This document shows positions 47,701 to 58,060 of a stretch of 64,000 nucleotides of DNA, in pieces. Numbering within the stretch: position 1 is the stretch's first letter; the number at the start of each line of letters is the position of its first letter. The stretch covers positions 4,278,001-4,342,000 of the forward strand of contig OX638131.1 of assembly GCA_951804985.1 (NCBI GenBank), read 5' to 3'. The position numbers and the translations under genes are program-made. The stretch comes from Dryomyza anilis. Its lineage: Eukaryota > Arthropoda > Insecta > Diptera > Dryomyzidae. The notes under the pieces were generated by a model. That model did not search any database. It was not told where the DNA came from and saw only the letters and a program-made list of their open reading frames with translations.

Positions 47701-48559
47701 GTAATCCTTGTCAAAAACTCACCTGCATGGGATATGCCCTGCGATTGGAGGGCTGCACGATAACCTTGACGCCCTGTTTCACCAATTTCTGCACGTGCGT
47801 CGGGCCGAAAGGCGCGCGACGCTCCCACACCGACTGATCCTCGCGACGTATAGCGATAACCTTGCCGTTCTGGAAATAGATAAAGCGTTATCAGTACTTT
47901 GGAATTGCTAAAATTTAAATTTAAAAAAAAAAATTTATGAGTTATACGCATACGCACACCAAATCGACCAAAAAAAAAATTTTGAGATTTTACCTTTTCG
48001 ATTTCAATGAAATTTGGGCACCTGATAAAGCTTATTGAAATATGAGATATTGAAATATATTGAAAGAGATATTGAAATATAAACAACCATACAAAAAATA
48101 TTTTTGTAACTTTGAAGCACTGTATCTCTGGAAGTAGAGGTCGAAAAAAATTGGTCAATGCATATCTCAAATAACTTTATTTTATTGAAATCGAAGAAGG
48201 TCAGTTCCAACCGCTGGTCGATTTGGTGTGGAATGGCCCATATAAGAAAAAAAAAATTTAAATTAAATTTTATTAAAGTTTTTTCATTTTATTTAAAATT
48301 TTACATTTTATGTATTATAAGAATTTACGCAAAAATTATATTCGAATTCCGTCTCCTTGTTAAGCACATTCCCAAAAAAACCCATTTCGCGCCCTTTTCC
48401 AACCCCACAAATGGGCACTCTTCAAACATCACTCATGCTCTCTAAAAACTTCACTCTCTCTATACTCACATGGCGCCATCTGTTGAAGGACTGCGACACC
48501 GTATCCTGGACCTTTTGTAGATTGGTAGCGGTCGAACGACCCTGCAATAAGCGCATCAT
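38763..48559 (-). CDS. LKRSDH: Lysine-ketoglutarate reductase/saccharopine dehydrogenase (AASS)
   Basis: Bifunctional mitochondrial enzyme of lysine catabolism: lysine plus 2-oxoglutarate to saccharopine, then to glutamate and aminoadipate semialdehyde. Eight coding exons keep frame: 48559-48470, 47869-47723, 42299-42123, 42059-41681, 41615-41041, 40370-40300, 40210-38949, 38881-38763; 939 residues, close to animal AASS (about 926). Residues 1-30 (Arg/Ser/Thr-rich, two Met at the start) look like a mitochondrial presequence. The LKR part (31 to about 455) starts [10 protein letters not shown]...WERRAP and has [26 protein letters not shown] and [16 protein letters not shown] linker precedes the SDH part, which begins with the NAD(P)-binding [11 protein letters not shown] (496-506) and has [21 protein letters not shown] and FPNRDSTKY. 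Intron 2 is 5.4 kb and transposon-bearing. The start is the first Met of the frame; the second Met follows immediately. Confidence 0.95.
40371..41040 (-). other. LKR/SDH intron 5
   Basis: A 670-bp intron of complex sequence; no element or hidden exon recognised. It lies between the LKR and the linker exons. It could hold an internal promoter, but I see no specific evidence. Confidence 0.6.
42391..42624. mobile_element. MITE family A, copy 3, in LKR/SDH intron 2
   Basis: Starts cactcagacaaatcatacca and ends tttttttttttctgagtg, flanked by TA (42389-42390 and 42625-42626). It is the most complete copy (234 bp): the interior has ttttgactattaaaattaat, a middle tgtatgaaaatatttatttt block and cacattttaatgggatttta. 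Confidence 0.8.
42627..45050. other. LKR/SDH intron 2, no element recognised
   Basis: Complex AT-rich intron sequence. A short inverted pair stands out: aatgcagacctttagaccta (about 42708) and taggtctaaaggtctgcatg (about 42796), with tgaattgacacc/ttaattcacc outside them, which could be a roughly 130-bp MITE at 42695-42830. Nothing else is supported. Confidence 0.45.
45051..45250. mobile_element. MITE family A, copy 4, internally deleted
   Basis: Begins cactcagaaaaaaatactat and ends attgactgagtg; the region normally before the right end is missing. It is flanked by CA on each side rather than TA. Confidence 0.65.
45251..45806. other. LKR/SDH intron 2, AT-rich
   Basis: No gene. 45608-45665 resembles 19131-19195 (see there). 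Confidence 0.45.
45807..45991 (-). mobile_element. tRNA-derived SINE, family 2, with LINE-type 3' tail
   Basis: On the minus strand the head reads ggcctcagcagtctagaggt then agcgcgctggacttgcattc and ctcgggttcgaatcccggct: a perfect B box (GGTTCGAATCC) within a CGGG/CCCG stem, tRNA-like from 45991 to about 45921. The body follows, then a tail with ttcacagtacaatggatata and tgtctgagtgctgtggatct and a run of nine A. The tail matches the 3' UTR of the LINE at 28264-28347. It is about 185 bp long and sits in LKR/SDH intron 2 in the sense direction of the gene. It is not a functional tRNA gene because the 3' half of the acceptor stem is replaced by SINE body. Confidence 0.75.
45992..46511. other. LKR/SDH intron 2, AT-rich
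   Basis: No element or coding signal recognised. Confidence 0.45.
46512..46677. mobile_element. MITE family A, copy 5, diverged
   Basis: Starts cacttaaaaaaaatactata and ends ggaattttttttccaggttg, with shared interior words (actattaaaaatagtcaata, actaattttaatgggatttg). The ends have drifted from CACTCAG/CTGAGTG. Confidence 0.6.
47060..47550. repeat. Roughly 296-bp tandem duplication in LKR/SDH intron 2
   Basis: gaatttgagagctcaataca with aaaaaatgattttccaaacg near 47115 recurs as gaatttgagatctcaataca with aaaaaatggttttctaaacg near 47417, and tcaaatcgttcaagtca near 47158 recurs near 47459. Two diverged units lie side by side. Confidence 0.6.
47955..48230. mobile_element. Short fold-back element in LKR/SDH intron 1
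   Basis: Left end cacaccaaatcgacc and right end ggtcgatttggtgtg are exact 15-bp inverted copies. Inside, gattttaccttttcgatttc pairs imperfectly with gaaatcgaagaaggtcagtt. It is a short relative of the 361-1545 element, sharing ctttgaagcactgtatctct and aagtagaggtcgaaaaaaat. No reading frame of its own is convincing. Confidence 0.7.
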
Positions 48560-48587
48560 TTTGTTCCCAATCTTTTGTTTTTCTCTT

Positions 48588-48593
48588 TACTGA
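48588..48593 (-). promoter_or_regulatory. Candidate LKR/SDH initiator
   Basis: TCAGTA on the minus strand, with the start site A at 48591, would leave a 32-base leader before the ATG at 48559. The match to the fly initiator TCAKTY is partial and no TATA box is obvious. The more complex DNA at 48660-49130 upstream could instead hold a promoter with a spliced leader. Confidence 0.3.
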
Positions 48594-48659
48594 ATGCCAC
48601 GTAATTATTGCATATATATTTTTTATTATGATCCGTCTCTTTTTAATCTCTATCACTTA

Positions 48660-49130
48660 AATAAAATAAAAAAATAACCACACAGCTTTCAGTTGAATCT
48701 CCGTGAAGCGCTACAATATTCGGCCGATCCGCTCCTTCCAAAAGCTAAAAACGTTCTAATCACAGCGCGCCGCAGACGGAGGAGTCGAGCCCCTATCAGC
48801 AGCAAGTGTTGCTCGCCGCTCGGCTGTGTAGCGGGTTTTTTATATTTTTTTTTGTCAAAATTTCATGCTCTGCATCAAGTGCTATACGAGATAAGCGCAA
48901 AAATTTCAAATCCATACAACTTGGTCCTAGGCAAACAAATGCCTGTGATAAAAAAAATATATTTCGATCTCTCTCTATCTCGCACGCTCAAAATATGCGC
49001 AATGCATAGCGCTAACTCGTTCGCACCTGTCGGAGGTTAAGTGGCTGATAGTCGTCGTCGTCGGTGTCGTCTGTCTATAGTGTGAGGAGTTGCTATGGTA
49101 TCGTCTGTGATCGAGATTTAATTATTGAGC
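48660..49130. promoter_or_regulatory. GC-richer upstream region of LKR/SDH
   Basis: Contrasts sharply with the AT-rich surroundings (gcgcgccgcagacggaggag, gtcgtcgtcgtcggtgtcgt). It lies immediately 5' of the LKR/SDH first exon, between it and the minisatellite, the expected site of its promoter and enhancers. The 115- and 67-codon frames within it show no domain. Confidence 0.4.
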
Positions 49131-49289
49131 AAAGATTGTCATCGGCTTATCAGAGCTGTTTGCCTGTGTTGATTGATAAGTTTTTATTTTTATAGCAAAA
49201 ATAAAATATAAAAAAAGTGTAAGTCAAGAAAAACATTTTTGTTTCTTAAAATGTAGTTAATTTTTAGGAAGATTTTCAAATTAATTTTT

Positions 49290-51930
49290 TTATTAAAAAT
49301 TAAATTTTACACTAAAAATTCAATTTTTCACTAAAAATTCAATTTTTCATTAAAAACTAAATTTTTCACCAAAAATTCAATTTTTCACTTAAAATTCAAA
49401 TTTTCACTAAAATTTCAATTTTTCACTAAAACTTCAATTTTTCACTAAAAATTCAATTTTTCACTAAAAATTCAATTTTTCACTAAAAATTCAATTTTTC
49501 ACTAAATGTTCAATTTTTCACTAAAAATTCAATTTTTCACTAAAAAATTCAATTTTTCACTAAATGTTCAATTTTTCACTAAAAATTCAATTTTTCACTA
49601 AAAATTCTATTTTTCACTAAAAAATCCAAATTTTCACTAAAAAATCCAAATTTTCACTAAAAATTCAATTTTTCACTAAACATTCAAATTTTCTTTAAAA
49701 ATTAAATTTTTCACTAAAAATTAAATTTTTCACTAAAATTCGATTTTTCACTAAAAATTCAAATTTTCACTAAAAATTCAATTTTTCACCAAAAATTTAA
49801 TTTTTCATTACAAATCCAATTTTTCACTATAAATTCAATTTTTCACTAAAAATTCAATTTTTCACTAAAAAATCCAAATTTTCACTAAAAAAATCAAAAT
49901 TTTCACTAAAAATTCAATTTTTCACTAAAAATTCAAATTTTCTTTAAAAATTCAATTTTTCACTAAAAATTAAATTTTTCACTAAAATTCGATTTTTCAC
50001 TAAAAATTCAAATTTCCAAAAAATCTAAATTTTCACTAAAAATTCAATTTTTCACTTAAATTTAATTTTTCAGTATAAATTCAATTTTTCACTAAAAATT
50101 TAATTTTTCACTAAAAATTTAATTTTTCACTAAAAATTCAATTTTTCACTGAAAATTCAATTTTTCACTAAAAATTCAAATTTTCACTAAAAATTCAATT
50201 TTTCACCAAAAATTAAATTTTTCATTACAAATCCAATTTTTCACTAAAAATTCAATTTTTCACTAAAAAATCCAAATTTTCACTAAAAAAATCAAAATTT
50301 TCACTAAAAATTCAATTTTTCACTAAAAATTCAAATTTTCTTTAAAAATTCAATTTTTCACTAAAAATTCAAATTTCCAAAAAATCCAAATTTTCACTAA
50401 AAATTCAACTTTTTACTAAAAATTAAATTTTTTACTAAAAATTAAATTTTTTACTAAAAATTAAATTTTTTACTAAAAATTAAATTTTTTACTAAAAATT
50501 AAATTTTTCACTAAAAATTAAATTTTTCACTTAAATTTAAATTTTCAGTATAAATTCAATTTTTCACTAAAAATTCAAATTTTCACTAAAAAATTAAATT
50601 TTTCAATAAAATTCAAATTTTCACTAAAAATTCAAAATTTCACTAAAAAAAACCAAATTTTCACTAAAAAATTCAATTTTTTACTAAAAATTCAATTTTT
50701 CACTAAAAATTCAATTTTTCACTAAATATTCAATTTTTCACTAAATGTTCAATTTATCACTAAAAATTCAATTTTTCACTAAAAAATTCAATTTTTCACT
50801 AAATGTTCAATTTTTCACTAAAAATTCAATTTTTCACTAAAAATTCAATTTTTCACTAAAAAATTAATTTTTCACTAAATGTTCAATTTTTCACTAAAAA
50901 TTAAATTTTTCACTAAAATTCAATTTTTCACTAAAAATTAAATTTTTCACTAAAAATTAAATTATTCACTAAAAATTAAATTTTTCACTAAAAATTCAAT
51001 TTTTCACCAAAAATTTAATTTTTCATTACAAATCCAATTTTTCACTAAAAATTCAAATTTTCACTAAAAATTCAATTTTTCACCAAAAATTCAATTTTTC
51101 ACCAAAATTAAATTTTTCACCAAAAATTAAATTTTTCATTACAAATCCAATTTTTCACTATAAATTCAATTTTTCACTAAAAATTCAATTTTTCACTAAA
51201 AAAATCCAAATTTTCACAAAAAAAAATCCAAATTTTCACTAAAAATTCAAATTTTCTTTAAAAATTCAATTTTTCACTAAAAATTCAATTTTTCACTAAA
51301 AATTAAATTTTTCACTAAAATTCGATTTTTCACTAAAAATTCAAATTTCCAAAAAATCCAAATTTTCACTAAAAATTCAATTTTTTACTAAAAATTAAAT
51401 TTTTCACTAAAAATTAAATTTTTCACTTAAATTTAATTTTTCAGTATAAATTCAATTTTTCACTAAAAATTCAATTTTTCACTAAAAAACTCAATTTTTC
51501 ACTAAAAAATTAAATTTTTCACTAAAATTCAAATATTCACTAAAAATTCAAATTTTCACTAAAAAAAATCCAAATTTTCACTAAAAAATCCAAATTTTCA
51601 CTAAAAAATCCAAATTTTCACTAAAAAAAATTCTATTTTTTACTTAAAATTCAATTTTTCACTAAAAATTAAAATTTTCACTTAAATTTAATTTTTCACT
51701 ATAAATTCAATTTTTCACTAAAAATTCAATTTTTCACTAAAAATTCAATTTTTCACTAAAAATTCAATTTTTCACTAAAAATTCAATTTTTCACTAAAAA
51801 TTCAATTTTTCACTAAAAATTCAGTTTTTCACTAAAAATTCAATTTTTCACTAAAAATTCAAATTTTCACTAAAAATTCAAATTTTCACTAAAAATCCAA
51901 ATTTTCACTAAAAATTCAATTTTTCAATGA
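49290..51930 (-). repeat. 19-bp AT minisatellite, about 2.6 kb, orientation TTCAATTTTTCACTAAAAA
   Basis: About 140 units of ttcaatttttcactaaaaa, with variants (ccaaattttcactaaaa, ttctttaaaaattcaa) and higher-order blocks, for example a segment with tttcattacaaatccaattt repeated near 49804, 50222, 51022 and 51136. The unit is the exact reverse complement of that at 16495-17890 and is itself partly self-complementary (AAAAATT and AATTTTT). Confidence 0.95.
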
Positions 51931-52606
51931 ATTATAGTTTGCATTATAAATTTTGAATATTGGGCTTGATTTTAAATGTTTTTTCAGCATTAGTTCGAAG
52001 ATCTGCAATTTAGATTTCGCCGTAGATTTTAGCAATTGCGTTGCTCAGTGTTGTTGTGGATGCGCCCCGTACTGCAAGCGGATGACGCTTTAAATTGAAG
52101 CATAAAGCAGCGCCGATTTTTCTATTTATATCCAGGGGCACGGACGGAATAATTGCGTATCAGGCGGCATGCGGCCGCCTCGTCGCTCAACTCGTGCAGC
52201 GCAAATTGTGGAAAATTTCCAAAAAATTAAGAGCAACATAAAAATGACAACAAAACGCTGCTGATAACAACGCAATGAACGGCTGTGCAATTCACACGCT
52301 ACTGGAACAGTGAGTAAGAGTGACAAGGAAGATGGCAACGAGTGAGAGAGCAGGTCTCGTGACGATAAAGCGACGAATGCAACAAGTCGTTGTCCTTCGT
52401 TGCGCAGACGCAGAACGTGATGATACGGCGCACATGCTGCTGATAAACCGAATAAATAAAAATATAAAATACAAAAAAATAAAAATGTATTAAAAAAAGG
52501 GTTTTTATCAATGTGCTCAAGCAAGTTGACATTAATTATATGTAATTGGAGACAGCTTTTGATTTATGAAATTGTAGTTGATAAATTTACTGCTGAATAG
52601 GTTTTT
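51931..52606. other. Complex intergenic DNA, no gene seen
   Basis: 51990-52440 has ordinary composition (gcggcatgcggccgcctcgt) and may be regulatory or a noncoding exon. The 132-codon minus frame has no domain and lacks splice support. Confidence 0.4.
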
Positions 52607-54082
52607 ATACCCTACACTAAGAGTGAAAGGGTATATTCAGTTTGGTACGCCGTTTGTAACACCCAGAAGGAAGCATCTCCGGTATGGAAAAGTATATATA
52701 TTCTTGATCAGCATGACCTCCTGAGTCGATTTAACGATGTCCGTCTGTCCGTCTGTCTGTCTGTCCGTCTGTCTGTCCGTCTGTCTGTCTGTCTGTCTGT
52801 CTGTTGAAATCCCTAAGACTTTTAAAATTGAAGAGCTAGAAAAATGAAACTTATAACTTAGATTACTAATATACCTACGCTGTATGTGCGAAAAAATTGG
52901 CGAGATCGGTCCATTGTGACCTATGATCCGACCACTTATGTTCAAATACCTCATATAAAATGTACATATAAAGATCAATTTTTATGTATACGTGCTTAGG
53001 TAAACTTTGTTGGTCAAATATATATTGACATCATGCTCAAATACATGATAATAATGTTTTCCGGCGAAAAGACTTGTGGTTCACAAAAAAAACCAGTTGG
53101 GAAGGTTAGATCACATGGGAAATTTTAAAGTAGGTGTAATTATGATAGTTAGGATTATCAAAATTATAGTCGGTCTAAGCCGACTATAAATACCCTACAC
53201 ATATGTGTGGTTACCATTCAAAGTGATATATAGGTCACCAGAGTATACGAATCCTGAAAATAACTACAAACATTCAATCGCTGAAGAATTTCCATTCATT
53301 TGATACCCATATTTACATATGGGTAGGTGTACCGAATTTCGATTTTTTTTTTTGTGAACCACAAGTCTTTTCGCCGGAAAACATTATTATCATGTATTTG
53401 AGCATGATGTCAATATATATTTGACCAACAAAGTTTACCTAAGCACGTATACATAAAAATTGATCTTTATATGTACATTTTATATGAGGTATTTGAACAT
53501 AAGTGGTCGGATCATAGGTCACAATGGACCGATCTCGCCAATTTTTTCGCACATACAGCGTAGGTATATTAGTAATCTAAGTTATAAGTTTCATTTTTCT
53601 AGCTCTTCAATTTTAAAAGTCTTAGGGATTTCAACAGACAGACAGACAGACGGACAGACAGACGGACAGACAGACAGACAGACGGACAGACGGACATCGT
53701 TAAATCGACTCAGGAGGTCATGCTGATCAAGAATATATATACTTTTCCATACCGGAGATGCTTCCTTCTGGGTGTTACAAACGGCGTACCAAACTGAATA
53801 TACCCTTTCACTCTTAGTGTAGGGTATAAAAATCGAAATTCGGTACACCTACCCATATGTAAATATGGGTATCAAATGAATGGAAATTCTTCAGCGATTG
53901 AATGTTTGTAGTTATTTTCAGGATTCGTATACTCTGGTGACCTATATATCACTTTGAATGGTAACCACACATATGTGTAGGGTATTTATAGTCGGCTTAG
54001 ACCGACTATAATTTTGATAATCCTAACTATCATAATTACACCTACTTTAAAATTTCCCATGTGATCTAACCTTCCCAACTGG
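52607..54082. mobile_element. Mini-me-like element interrupted by an inverted copy of itself
   Basis: Outer copy (minus orientation): 52607-53092 plus 53828-54082. Inner copy (plus orientation): 53093-53827, starting ccagttgggaaggttagatc and ending agtgtagggtat. The outer halves are the reverse complement of the inner copy split at an A-run. Each copy has a TA-run next to a core (attcttgatcagcatgacct) followed by a GTCY-run (52740-52803; complement at 53635-53695), the layout described for dipteran mini-me elements. An ending hairpin (tataccc...agggtata) is present. The 88- to 113-codon frames over it are copies of one another and not genes. Confidence 0.7.
53093..53827 (+). mobile_element. 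Inner, uninterrupted mini-me-like copy
   Basis: 735 bp, bounded by ccagttgggaagg and gtagggtat. It inserted in the A-run that joins cttgtggttcacaaaaaaaa to atcgaaattcgg in the outer copy. The high identity between inner and outer halves suggests both moved recently. Confidence 0.65.
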
Positions 54083-54096
54083 TTTATTTTTATACT

Positions 54097-54868
54097 TTGT
54101 TATGTATCGGCGGGATTGGTGATGATGACCGCAATTCCACCGATAGAGAAGTAAACCCGGCAACCCTAGTACTTGATGACGACGTTGAGATTCCGCCACC
54201 CGACCATGACGAGGTCAGAACAGCCATCGCTCGGCTGAAAAACAACAAAGCCTCAGGTGCTGATGGCCTGCCTGCTGAATTGTTTAAGACTGGAGGCGAA
54301 GAGCTAATAGAGAGCATTCACGAGCTCGTAAGCAGAATATGGTCAGATGAAAGCATGCCAAGTGACTGGAGCCTCTGTGTACTCTGCCCAATCCTTAAGA
54401 AAGGGGATCCCACTATCTGCGCCAACTACCGTGGGATCAGCCTACTCAATATCGCATACAAGGTTCTATCAAGCGTATTATGTGAAAGACTGAAGCCCAT
54501 CGTCAACAGACTGATTGGACCTTATCAGTGCGGCTTCAGACCTGGAAAATCCACCATAGACCAGATTTTCACATTGCGCCTAATCCAGGAAAAGATCCTA
54601 AAAACAGATCGACACCTACCACCTTTTAGTCGACTATAAAGCCGCCTTCGACACTCCGATAAGGGAACCATTCGCAATGTCTGAGTTCGGTATACCTGCG
54701 AAACTTATAAGGCTTTGCAGGATGACCCTGAGCAACACACGTTGCTCAGTGAGAATAGGAAAAGACCTCTCCGAGCCATTTCATACCGAACAAGGTTTCA
54801 GACAGGGTGACTCCCTATCGTGCGACTTTTTTAACTTATTGATGGAAAACATAGTTTCTAGTATTTAA
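54097..54868 (+). mobile_element. Reverse-transcriptase fragment of a second LINE, frameshifted
   Basis: The first frame holds the N-terminal RT region: NNKASGADGLPAELFK, PILKKGDPTICANYRGISLL and YQCGFRPGKSTIDQIF. After a frameshift near 54600 the second frame continues with the catalytic motif A region (DYKAAFD) and RQGDSLSCDFFNLLMENIV to 54868, where it stops at the fused MITE sequence. The catalytic YADD-type motif and everything after are missing. It has no RNase H and is clearly different from the LINE at 26790. Possibly RTE-like or another EN-type LINE; the clade is not settled. Confidence 0.8.
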
Positions 54869-54957
54869 TGGTATTTTCCAATTAAAATAATAATTTATCC
54901 TATTGACTATTTTTAATAGTAAAAAACTATTATTTATATAGTATTTTTTTCTGGGTG
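54850..54957. mobile_element. MITE family A, right-half fragment
   Basis: tagtatttaatggtattttc to tagtatttttttctgggtg matches the right half of the copy at 34236-34455. It abuts the broken reverse transcriptase, so a MITE insertion followed by a deletion probably truncated that LINE. Confidence 0.65.
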
Positions 54958-55885
54958 TAAGGGCCATTTAAAGTAAAAAAGTATGTTCTCATTATATAAT
55001 ACAACTATTGGCCACATCAATTAAAAATGATATATAAAAAGATTTTTATTAACCATCCAGCAAACCAAAAGATAGGAAAACTATATCGTTTCTAGGTAGA
55101 ATAATTCCGGACGTTTCATATGGAAATTTGCACTACGTTTTTTTTTGGCTAAAAATAATTTTGTATATGACAATATTAATAATCATTATTACGAAATGAA
55201 AAGTGATGTACTAATTTTTAGATGTTTTTTAAGATTTTTATTTTTTTTTTTAACTTTAAAAAAAAAAAATTTTTTTTTTTGATATTTTTTATACTGCTCT
55301 ACATTTTTGGTACTCAAAGTTCCGGACGGGACAGATTTCAATTAGCTGTCAAAAATTTTCTAGAATTACTAGGAAATCGATGTTTACATTTTTGAAAATT
55401 TCGAGGAGATTCTGCTTTAGAAACAGAGGATTCATTTTTAAATTTTTGAAAATTTCGAGGAAAATCTGTTTTAGAAACAGAGGATTCAACTTAAAAAAAA
55501 AACAGTTTAGTAATAAATGTATCTTTTTGGTTCCGGACGGGACATCGAAAACCCTTATACAAAAATCGAAATTCTTCCGTTATTTTAATTTAGATCATTA
55601 TTTTTGAGCTTTCGAAATAATTATTAATGTTAACTGAAAAAACAGAAAATAATATTTTGTATCTGTATGTCTTTAAATTTAATTAATTTGGTTACTCAAA
55701 ATACATGAAAAATGGGTATATTTACATATTGCATAGTAACGCAACTTTATGAGTATTTTTTATACGTTACCGTTAACGGAATAGAAATTTCTTTATTCAC
55801 AATTAATATATCATTGTTCCCCAGTATTTGAAAATAAAATATCGCGTGCTTATCCATGTTAATCGTATTCTAAATTTATTTAAAT
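54958..55885. other. AT-rich DNA with a 58-bp direct duplication
   Basis: tttttgaaaatttcgaggag with tttagaaacagaggattca (55388-55430) is repeated at 55445-55488. ttccggacgggaca occurs at 55319 and again at 55531. The origin of these repeats is unknown; no gene is supported by the 75-codon frame. Confidence 0.5.
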
Positions 55886-56177
55886 CAAGGATTGAAACCT
55901 AAACGAATAACGGATTCGATTTCGGTTTCGATTTTCTTCCTCGTTTCGGTTTCGGTTACGGTTTTGAGTTTTTATAACGAAACGGTTTCGGTATACCGGT
56001 TCCAAGTTACGGTTTCGGTTTTGATTTCGGTTTTGATTTCGATTTTGATTTCGGTTTTGATTTCGGTTTATCAAATTATTTTTTTTTTTTTATTCAATGT
56101 CTTGAACTAAAAAATAAATCTTACTAACAAATGAATCAATAACATAACAATTTCAATCCTATTTATAAAAAAAAAAA

Positions 56178-57031
56178 GTAAGAAAGGTTAGGAAATTTTG
56201 AAGTAGGGATATTGTGATAGTTGGTGTGACGAAGTTAGTAAGAATTATGAAAATTAGAGTCGGTCTAAGCCGACTATAAATACCCTACACATATGTGATA
56301 ATATGTGCGGTTATCATTTTAAGAGATGCATAGATCACAAGGGTTACGAATCATGAAAACAACAAAAAACTTTCAATCGCTTAAGAATTTCCATCTTTTG
56401 ATACCCATATTTAAAAATGGGTAAGTGTACCGAATTTCGCTTTTTTTTGTAAACCACAAGCGGGAAACATATATTTGAGCATTTCATATATTTCCGGATA
56501 TGGCCCAAAACACAGACTATCACTTGACATTTATACGCATTTTTCAACATATATTGCTCCGAAAACATATGAAATTAAAAACTTTTAATATTTTTTATAA
56601 ATATATTAGCCCGTAACTATAGTCAAAATTAAGCTGGAGCTTAAATTTAATTACTTTTTTGACAGTTTTCCTATGAAAATAAATGTCAAAAAGCTATACA
56701 TTAAAATAAACTCCAGTTTAAAAATGACTATAGTTACGCGCCATTATATTTTTATGTGAATTATAACAATTATTTTTCAATTTCTTAACTATATCTTGAA
56801 TACTTTCGAGTTATTGGTTCCTCAGTTCATTTCCGTACTCAGAATAATTTTTTCGCATTCTGACCAGTATTTCTCTAGTTATCGGACGGACAGACGAACA
56901 TGACTAAACGGACTTGGGTCGTGATGCTGATCAAGAATATATATACTTTTCCATACCGTCCACGCCTCCTAAGGGGCGTTACAATATCTGCACAAACTTA
57001 TTATACCCTGTACCTCATAGGTGTAGGGTAT
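56178..57031 (+). mobile_element. Mini-me-like element inside the hAT element
   Basis: Same order of blocks as 53093-53827: ggttaggaaattttgaagta, gtcggtctaagccgactata, ttccatcttttgatacccat, aatatatatacttttccata and gtgtagggta. The GTCY-run is short (cggacggacagacg, 56884). It is more diverged than the pair at 52607-54082. Confidence 0.65.
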
Positions 57032-57059
57032 AATTAATTACAAAGTATAATGCGGTACA

Positions 57060-58060
57060 AATTATAAAGCGTAGCATTGGTTTTATGTGTTATTAGTGAC
57101 GATTGTTCCATCAATCACTTGAATTTGGTGGAGCGACGCAATATCACGGATACCTTTCGCACTATCCCTACTTCTTTTTCTTTCGCCGTTTCTTCTAGGC
57201 AGATACTCTTTTTTTCTTGAAATCATCAAATTTCTTCAACCTTTTCAATTTGTCGATGTAATTGTTGTTTCTCTGAGCCTTGCTCAGGTTTTTGTATACA
57301 TCAAACGTATGTTTAAGGTTTGAAAATCAAAATTGTTATAATATTTGAATATCAATAAAAAAATGTTTGCTACGTTACAAATCCTTTTTGGCTCTGTACA
57401 CAGACATTAATAATTACACTGCTAATTTTTTATTATCTTTAGAAAATAGATTAAAATTACTCGAAGAAAATTAGGTCTTTCACTTATATTGACGTGCTAG
57501 ATTTTATGGTAAAAGACTTTTTGGAATTTTTGTTTCCTACGTTACTTTAAAAAAATGCGGTCAAATTCTTTTTCGTTTAAAATGCTGATAAGATTATTTT
57601 TCTTCAATTATTTTATTTAGATATTTTCAGTTTTCTTTACTCTATCTAAGAAAAGTGGATACCATGAAAAAAACCAATTAATTGAATACAACACACCTTT
57701 TTTATGAACGTTATATTTTTGTTAATTTTTTATTTTCCAGGAGGCAACCAATAAACTATGCTAAATTCACAATGCAAAGAAAAAATTTCGATTTGATATT
57801 GGTGTCGATTGTTACTTTGGGATGTGTACAAACTACAAGTAAAAAAAAAACATTCGAATTTGAAAAAAAAAGTTGTTTCTGTGCTTTCATTTTTTGCGTT
57901 TTGGGCCATATGCTTCCATCTGGAAATATTTGTTCGAAAAAAATAACGTGTTTTGAAGAACAAGATGTTTTTATTTTGGGAACCTCAGATCTTATTAAAT
58001 AATAATCAAACCCGCCTTGTATTTTAGAGCTTCTATATAAAATAAGTGGTCTGTTTTTAT
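57060..58060. other. Unidentified interior of the hAT element
   Basis: Contains a 106-codon plus frame (57682-58002) with several Cys and a 77-codon minus frame over the same place. Neither shows a transposase or BED-finger pattern that I can defend. It may be a captured or decayed remnant of the parent transposase gene. Confidence 0.35.

Noticed and set aside
53340..53700. Long palindrome as a possible replication origin or hairpin telomere
   Set aside because: It is fully explained by one transposable element inserted in inverted orientation into another copy.
52637..53726. Two near-identical reading frames (113 and 88 codons) as a duplicated gene
   Set aside because: They lie inside the mini-me-like copies, run through the GTCY microsatellite, and duplicate only because the element is duplicated.
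57682..58002. 106-codon frame as a hAT transposase remnant
   Set aside because: Position inside a hAT-like element is suggestive, but I cannot see the hAT dimerisation block or a BED finger; left as unidentified.
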